Shown: positions 59,818 to 64,000 of the stretch, one piece after another
How the letters are laid out: every line of letters begins with the position of its first letter
Numbering within the stretch: position 1 is the stretch's first letter
Source: Amycolatopsis sacchari
Lineage (GTDB): Bacteria > Actinomycetota > Actinomycetes > Mycobacteriales > Pseudonocardiaceae
NCBI RefSeq assembly: GCF_900114035.1
Contig: NZ_FORP01000011.1
Coordinates: forward strand, 1 to 64,000
Direction of reading: 5' to 3'
DNA: 64,000 bases
Program-made: the position numbers and the translations under genes
The notes under the pieces: generated by a model
Database searches by the model: none
Told to the model about the DNA's origin: nothing
Seen by the model: the letters and a program-made list of their open reading frames with translations, nothing else

Positions 59818-60584
59818 CCCACCGCTTCCCGGAACGCCGACACCAGCCGGCTCGCCGCCTCGGCGAGCATCGTGGTGTCGTTGCTGAGCAGGACGAAGTC
59901 GCAGCCGTCGCGCACCGCCTGCGCGGCCCGCGCCGGCGCACCGCCGAACGCCAGCCCGCACCGTTTCCCGGCGGCGTGGGCGGCGTCGATCGCCGAAGCG
60001 ACCAGCTCGAGCACCTCCGGTGCCGCGGGCGTGGTGCCCATCGACATCGACAGGTCCGCCGCGCCGACGAACACGGCGTCCACGGTGTCCAGCGCCAGCA
60101 TCTCGGGCGCGGCCTTGATCGCCTCGACGCTTTCCAGCTGCGCGATGCACAGCACGTCGTCGTTGCCGGTGGCGAGGTACTCGGCGGTCGGGCGCAGTCC
60201 CCACGCCCCAGCGCGGCTCGTGCCGCCCGCGCCGCGGATGCCGTGGGGTGGGAACCGGCACGCCTGCCCGACGGCCTCGGCCTGCTCGACGGTGTCCACG
60301 TGGGGCACGAGGATGCCCATCGCCCCCGCGTCCAGGATCTTCTGGATGGTCGACGGCGTCTTGTCCGGCACCCGCACCAGGGGCACGACACCGAGCGCGG
60401 CGGCGGAGTTGATCAGCCGGTACGCGGTCTGCAGGTCGAGCGGTGCGTGCTCCAGGTCGATCACGACGAAGTCGAACCCCGCGTACGCCATGATCTCCGC
60501 CGGCTCGGTCGAGGCGATCTTGAGCCACGTGCCGACCGGGGTGTGCTCGCGGGTGAACAGCCCGCCGCCCGTGCGCGTGCTCAT
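59814..60584 (-). CDS. HpcH/HpaI family aldolase
   Basis: A 256-residue class II aldolase of the HpcH/HpaI family. VGTWLKIASTEPAEIMAYAGFDFVVIDLEHAPLD leads in. LVRVPD carries the Arg, GAMGILVPHVDT the mid-strand, and QLESVEAIKAAPEML and VGAADLSMSMG supply the metal-binding Glu and Asp. The ATG at 60584 overlaps the cupin stop (ATGA). It would split a 2-keto-4-hydroxy acid into pyruvate (or a relative) and an aldehyde, complementing the BKACE and dehydrogenases. Confidence 0.93.
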   Translation of the reverse strand: MSTRTGGGLFTREHTPVGTWLKIASTEPAEIMAYAGFDFVVIDLEHAPLDLQTAYRLINSAAALGVVPLVRVPDKTPSTIQKILDAGAMGILVPHVDTVEQAEAVGQACRFPPHGIRGAGGTSRAGAWGLRPTAEYLATGNDDVLCIAQLESVEAIKAAPEMLALDTVDAVFVGAADLSMSMGTTPAAPEVLELVASAIDAAHAAGKRCGLAFGGAPARAAQAVRDGCDFVLLSNDTTMLAEAASRLVSAFREAVG

Positions 60585-61447
60585 GGCATCGGGTATTCGT
60601 CGGCGTTGAGCACCCAGCCGGGTTTCTCGGAGAAGTCCGTGCGGGGCGGGCTGAAGATGTCGATCAGCTGGTTCACGCCGGGGTCGCTCGCCTCGGAGGT
60701 GTGCACGGTGGGCGGCGGGATGATCGTGACGGACGGGCTGCCGATGCGCACGTGCTCGTCCTCGCGCCACGTCGTGCTGTCGGTGAGCCAGGGCGTGCGG
60801 ATGTGGTGGACGTACTCCCCTTGCACCGCGAGGGAAAGCTGCTCGAAGTCGTCGTGGTGGTGCGGCGAGAGCTTGCGCGGGTCGCGCGGGCCGTGCTGCT
60901 CGGGCAGGAAGTTCACCATGAACGAGCGGGTGCGGAAGATGCGGCCGAAGCGGCCGGGTTCGTCCGGCACCTGGGACAGCGGGTAGAACCGCACGCGCGG
61001 TTTCCCGGCGGGTTCCGGCCACCGCCGCAGCAGCGCGACGCGGGGGTGGTCCTGCGCGTAGGCGTCGGCGTTGGCGGGGCGGTCCCGCCAGGCGGGTTCA
61101 GTCGCCTCGACGAGGCGGACGAGCGGCCCGTCGCCCCGCACGCTGATCCGGGAGGCGCCGGGCGGCACCACGACGAGGCCCGGTTCGTCGACGTTGGTCG
61201 CGCCGTCCTCGGTGACGACGGTGAAGGCGGGCGAAGCGCCGGTGACGATGATCGCGAGTTCGCCCTCCAGCGTGCCGTTGTCCAGGTCGTCCCCGGCGCG
61301 GGCCTCGGTGTGCACCAGAATCACGTTCTGCGCCCGCACGACGGGGTTCTCCCGCAGGTCGAAGTACTGCGGCGCCGCGATGGCGTCCCCGGTGTCAGGC
61401 CGCGCCGCCGTCGCCAGCGACGAGCGTGGATCGTCCTTTTCGTACAC
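60581..61447 (-). CDS. Cupin-domain protein
   Basis: A 288-residue double-stranded beta-helix protein. The metal-binding His cluster lies in PRKLSPHHHDDFEQLSLAVQGEYVHHIRT, and a second motif IIPPPTVHTSEASD supplies the late His. The first half also looks like a beta-barrel, so it may be bicupin-like. The GTG at 61447 has AAAGGACC upstream; upstream open frame belongs to antisense of the DUF6282 gene. Its role, dioxygenase or isomerase, is unknown. Confidence 0.8.
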   Translation of the reverse strand: MYEKDDPRSSLATAARPDTGDAIAAPQYFDLRENPVVRAQNVILVHTEARAGDDLDNGTLEGELAIIVTGASPAFTVVTEDGATNVDEPGLVVVPPGASRISVRGDGPLVRLVEATEPAWRDRPANADAYAQDHPRVALLRRWPEPAGKPRVRFYPLSQVPDEPGRFGRIFRTRSFMVNFLPEQHGPRDPRKLSPHHHDDFEQLSLAVQGEYVHHIRTPWLTDSTTWREDEHVRIGSPSVTIIPPPTVHTSEASDPGVNQLIDIFSPPRTDFSEKPGWVLNADEYPMP

Positions 61448-61458
61448 GGTGGGTCCTT

Positions 61459-62349
61459 TCAGGCGTCCAGGTTCAGCAGGTAGCTGGGGTTGTCGCGGAC
61501 CATGCGGCGGAGGTCCTTCTCCGGGACGCCGAGGTCGAGCAGCGCCTCGCCGACCCGCAGCCACGCGTCCACCGGCTTGGGGTTGGCCTTCTGCCCGAAG
61601 TCCGACGCCAGCACGATGTGCTCGGGGCCCAGCTGCTCGATCCAGTTCGCCAGCTGCTTCGGGTCCCACTTCTGCGTACCCTCCGGGTCGTACATGCCGA
61701 CCTCGTGCTCGACGAACGCGCCGAGTTCGATCAGCTCGCGGCACAGCGCCGGGTCGGCGCCGATGACGAAGTCCGGGTGGCTCACGACCATCCGCTTGAT
61801 GCCGCGTTCCTTCGCCTCCTGGAACAGCGTGCGGATGTACTCCGGGTACATGTGCCCGCCGTTGACGACGGCCCCCTGCTCCTTGATCTCGTCGAGGATC
61901 TCGCCCGCCTCCGGCTTCAGCGCGCCGCTGGAGTCGACGATGTCGATGCGCTCCAGCGTCAGCGGCACCGTCGTGGTCGGGAACGCGCCGTCCTCGGGGT
62001 GGCAGTCGATGTGCCTGCCCGAGGAGATCGTCGGGAACCACACGACCTTGCCGCCCATCCGCAGGCACATGCGCACGGCGTGCACGTTGAGCCCGCCGAC
62101 GGTGCTGTTGAGCGCGATCCCGCCGAACACGGTGGCGGCGACGTCCGCCAGCCGCCCCTTCATCGCGAGGACGTCCATCTGCGTGTTGTGGTGGTGGGAT
62201 TTCGCGACCATGGCGCGCATGCCGATCCTGGCGCCGTCCTGCGCGGCCTCGACGTGGTCGAAGCGCCGGGGGAACGGGCTGGGGCCGGAGTGGACGTGCA
62301 TGTCGACCAGACCGTCCAGGACGGCGGCGATGGCGGGACGCTGGCTCAT
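61459..62349 (-). CDS. DUF6282 family metal-dependent hydrolase-like protein
   Basis: A 296-residue TIM-barrel-like protein. GLVDMHVHSGPSPFPRRFD at the start is an amidohydrolase-type HxH, followed by HHHNTQMD and WFPTISSGRHIDCHPEDG. MVVSHPDFVIGAD and IVLASDFGQKANP carry further metal-binding His and Asp. I recognise it as the family annotated DUF6282. It is the first gene of the operon read toward 57 kb, divergent from the transporter, and likely hydrolyses the imported substrate. GAAGGCGAG precedes the ATG. Confidence 0.82.
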   Translation of the reverse strand: MSQRPAIAAVLDGLVDMHVHSGPSPFPRRFDHVEAAQDGARIGMRAMVAKSHHHNTQMDVLAMKGRLADVAATVFGGIALNSTVGGLNVHAVRMCLRMGGKVVWFPTISSGRHIDCHPEDGAFPTTTVPLTLERIDIVDSSGALKPEAGEILDEIKEQGAVVNGGHMYPEYIRTLFQEAKERGIKRMVVSHPDFVIGADPALCRELIELGAFVEHEVGMYDPEGTQKWDPKQLANWIEQLGPEHIVLASDFGQKANPKPVDAWLRVGEALLDLGVPEKDLRRMVRDNPSYLLNLDA

Positions 62350-62372
62350 GAGGGCTCGCCTTCGTTCGTATT

Positions 62373-62481
62373 GTGAATTCAAAGTTCACTATAAGACCAC
62401 GTGTCAACCCTCCCTTCGCTCTTGTGCTGCTTCGTTTGCCTGTTTACGGTATGGGCTGTTCACTTCGCGAACTGGAAGTTC
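62373..62481. promoter_or_regulatory. Divergent promoter region with inverted repeats
   Basis: Three symmetric elements lie between the DUF6282 and transporter starts: GTGAATTCAAAGTTCAC (62373-62389), GTTCACTTCGCGAAC (62458-62472) and GAACTGGAAGTTC (62469-62481). All contain GTTC/GAAC half-sites, suggesting one unlinked regulator, for example of the IclR or LysR type. Confidence 0.55.
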
Positions 62482-62492
62482 GGAGGACGATG

Positions 62493-63869
62493 ATGTCCAC
62501 ACCGCCCGAAGCCGCGGAACCCCCTGCGGCCCTGGACGCTCCCCGTGCCGGCACCCCGCACGGCCCCGACCCCGCCAAGGTGCGTGCCGCGGTCCGCGGC
62601 GGCACGCTCGCCTACTTCGTCGACCAGTTCGACATCTACCTGCCGATCGTGGTGCTGGCGCCCGCCACGATGTACTTCCAGGCGGCCAACCTGAGCGCGG
62701 CCACGACGGCGCTGCTGTCGTCGCTGGTGTTCGCCTCGACGCTGATCGGCCGCCCGCTCGGCGCCGTGATCTTCGGCCACTTCGCCGACACGGTCGGCCG
62801 CAAGCGCACGACGCTCGTCGCGGTCGGCGGCTTCGGCACGATCACGCTCCTGACCGCGTGCCTGCCCGGCCACGAGACGATCGGCATGTGGTCGGTCGGG
62901 GTGCTGATCGCCCTGCGTTTCCTCGACGGGATCTTCCTCGGCGGCGAGTACACGACCGCGGTCCCGCTGGCGATGGAGTGGAGCCCGAAGCACAAACGCG
63001 GCCTCTACGCCTCGATCATCACCTCGACCTCGCCCGCGGCCTACGCCGTGATCGCCGCGATCACGCTGCTGCTGCTCCAGCTGCTGCCCTCCGCCGGCCT
63101 GCACAGCGCGTACGTGCAGTGGGGCTGGCGCATCCCGTTCATCGTCGGGGCGCTGCTCGCGGCGGTGCTGTTCCGCTACTACCTCACGCAGGTGCACGAG
63201 CCGCCCGCGGAACTGACCGGCGAGAAGCACAAGCTGCCGTTCGTCCGGCTGCTCGTGCGCTACCCGAAGGCGCTGGCCCAGGTGTTCGTGCTGATGACCG
63301 GCACGTGGCTGGCGACCAACATGGAGGCCGCCGTGACGCCCGCGCAGCTCAAGGCGCACCTGGAGCTGTCGAGCAAGCAGATCACGCTGATCATGCTCGT
63401 GATCAACGCGTCCGCCGCGCTGTCCTACCCGCTGTTCGGGATGCTGTCCCAGCGCATCGGGCGGCGCCGGTTCTACATCGGCTACGGGCTGTCGGTCTCG
63501 GTGCTCGGCGCCGGGGCCTACACGCTGCTGATGGTGTCCCACAGCGGTTTCGGCGCGGCGCTGGGCTGGGCGGTGCTGATCGGCGTGTTCACCGTCGGCA
63601 CGTTCGGCCCGATCGCGGCCTACCTGACGGAGCGGTTCCCGGCGAGCATCCGGTCCACCGGCTACGGTGTCGGCTACAGCCTCGCGCTCATCGCACCGGC
63701 GTTCTACCAGTTCTACCTGCAGCAGCTCGACGGCCTGATGGCCCCGCACCTCGCCCCCGCCGTGCTGATCGTGCTCGCCGGGCTGCTCATCAGCCTCGGT
63801 GGTTTCCTCGGCCCGGAGACGAAGGACGTGGACATGGCCGACGACCGCACGATCCCGGCACTGTCCTGA
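62493..63869 (+). CDS. MHS-family MFS transporter (metabolite:proton symporter)
   Basis: A 458-residue major facilitator of the MHS branch (ShiA/ProP/KgtP-like). The loop 2-3 motif GHFADTVGRKRTT is exact, GGEYTTAVPLAMEWSPKHKRGL is the MHS-specific signature, and TERFPASIRSTGYGVGYS is the C-half counterpart. The ATG at 62493 follows GGAGG by 6 bp; an ATG at 62490 is possible. It is divergent from the DUF6282-BKACE operon and probably imports the carboxylate that operon degrades. Confidence 0.93.
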   Translation: MSTPPEAAEPPAALDAPRAGTPHGPDPAKVRAAVRGGTLAYFVDQFDIYLPIVVLAPATMYFQAANLSAATTALLSSLVFASTLIGRPLGAVIFGHFADTVGRKRTTLVAVGGFGTITLLTACLPGHETIGMWSVGVLIALRFLDGIFLGGEYTTAVPLAMEWSPKHKRGLYASIITSTSPAAYAVIAAITLLLLQLLPSAGLHSAYVQWGWRIPFIVGALLAAVLFRYYLTQVHEPPAELTGEKHKLPFVRLLVRYPKALAQVFVLMTGTWLATNMEAAVTPAQLKAHLELSSKQITLIMLVINASAALSYPLFGMLSQRIGRRRFYIGYGLSVSVLGAGAYTLLMVSHSGFGAALGWAVLIGVFTVGTFGPIAAYLTERFPASIRSTGYGVGYSLALIAPAFYQFYLQQLDGLMAPHLAPAVLIVLAGLLISLGGFLGPETKDVDMADDRTIPALS

Positions 63870-64000
63870 GTGGACGTCGCGGGACTGGTCACCGCCAACC
63901 CGGTCTGGGTCGGATCCTCCGAACTGACCATGACCCCGGCCGGGTTGGCCGCCTGCGTGGACGCGGGCGCGGGAGCCGTCGTGGCGAAGTCGGTGAACGA
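63870..64000 (+). CDS. Dihydroorotate dehydrogenase-like protein, N-terminal part only
   Basis: A GTG at 63870 begins right after the transporter stop and opens a frame of at least 43 residues (VDVAGLVTANPVWVGSSELTM ... GAVVAKSVN) cut by the window end. AGLVTANPVWVGSSELT and DAGAGAVVAKS resemble the start of the dihydroorotate/dihydropyrimidine dehydrogenase TIM-barrel flavoproteins. It is coupled to the transporter, so it likely belongs to the same pathway. Confidence 0.6.
   Translation, partial: MDVAGLVTANPVWVGSSELTMTPAGLAACVDAGAGAVVAKSVN

Noticed and set aside
1-64000. CRISPR arrays, tRNA or rRNA genes, insertion sequences and phage genes
   Set aside because: No repeat-spacer pattern, no cloverleaf-like segment and no transposase or integrase motif was seen by eye; small RNAs cannot be excluded without a covariance search.

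Overview
The window is high-GC DNA with strong Shine-Dalgarno sites, frequent GTG/TTG starts and codon use typical of an actinomycete. The gene families fit Pseudonocardiales (an Amycolatopsis-like organism is my best guess), but no rRNA or tRNA gene is present to fix the genus. The region is accessory and catabolic: 58 apparently functional protein genes, seven decayed gene fragments, many local regulators, and almost no housekeeping genes. At more than a dozen junctions the stop codon of one gene overlaps the start of the next (GTGA, ATGA or TGATG), which marks tightly coupled operons.

Layout. (1) 1-7287: a monoamine-degradation locus, with a TetR regulator divergent from a copper amine oxidase (tynA), a MoaF-like protein, an APC permease, two SDRs and an aldehyde dehydrogenase cut by the window edge. 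(2) 7359-9204: an HxlR regulator divergent from an SDR that lacks the catalytic Tyr, then remnants of an acyl-CoA synthetase and a FAD monooxygenase. (3) 9194-16714: a hemicellulose module with a LacI regulator, a sugar ABC importer (binding lipoprotein plus two permeases), a GH39 xylosidase and a GH51 arabinofuranosidase. (4) 16730-28489: a second sugar module with a FadR-type GntR, another ABC importer, a toroidal putative glycosidase, an aldose dehydrogenase, a lactonase, a Zn-alcohol dehydrogenase, an SDR and a secreted beta-helix protein of GH141 type. It looks like a non-phosphorylative deoxysugar (L-fucose-like) route. (5) 28632-30119: a 26-residue peptide gene ending in an aromatic core (RYVWYH), a strong stem-loop, and a cytochrome P450. 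This has the architecture of atropopeptide/tryptorubin-type P450-modified RiPPs and is the most interesting locus here. (6) 30118-31005: LysR and imine-reductase-like remnants. (7) 31069-41763: an operon set with a hydrolase, DUF4387, AtuA, a 2-hydroxyacid dehydrogenase, an MFS transporter, HyuA, HyuB, a tartrate/D-malate-type dehydrogenase and a divergent LysR. (8) 41774-46116: an amidohydrolase, a 6-oxocamphor-hydrolase-like crotonase, a TetR regulator, an SDR/TetR deletion scar and a GntR. (9) 46198-55688: an O-methyltransferase, a secreted streptogrisin-type protease, a small membrane protein, two large secreted glycosidases with carbohydrate-binding modules, and a hydrolase/TetR pair with tandem palindromes. 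(10) 55724-64000: a flavoprotein remnant, then an operon of Fe-alcohol dehydrogenase, SDR, BKACE, luciferase-like oxidoreductase, HpcH/HpaI aldolase, cupin and DUF6282, divergent from an MHS-type transporter and a second gene cut by the window end.

The genes suggest a soil saprophyte taking up plant polysaccharide breakdown products, amines and small carboxylates, with a small RiPP locus inserted between sugar and organic-acid modules. Functions rest on reading motifs by eye. Substrates are inferences unless stated otherwise.
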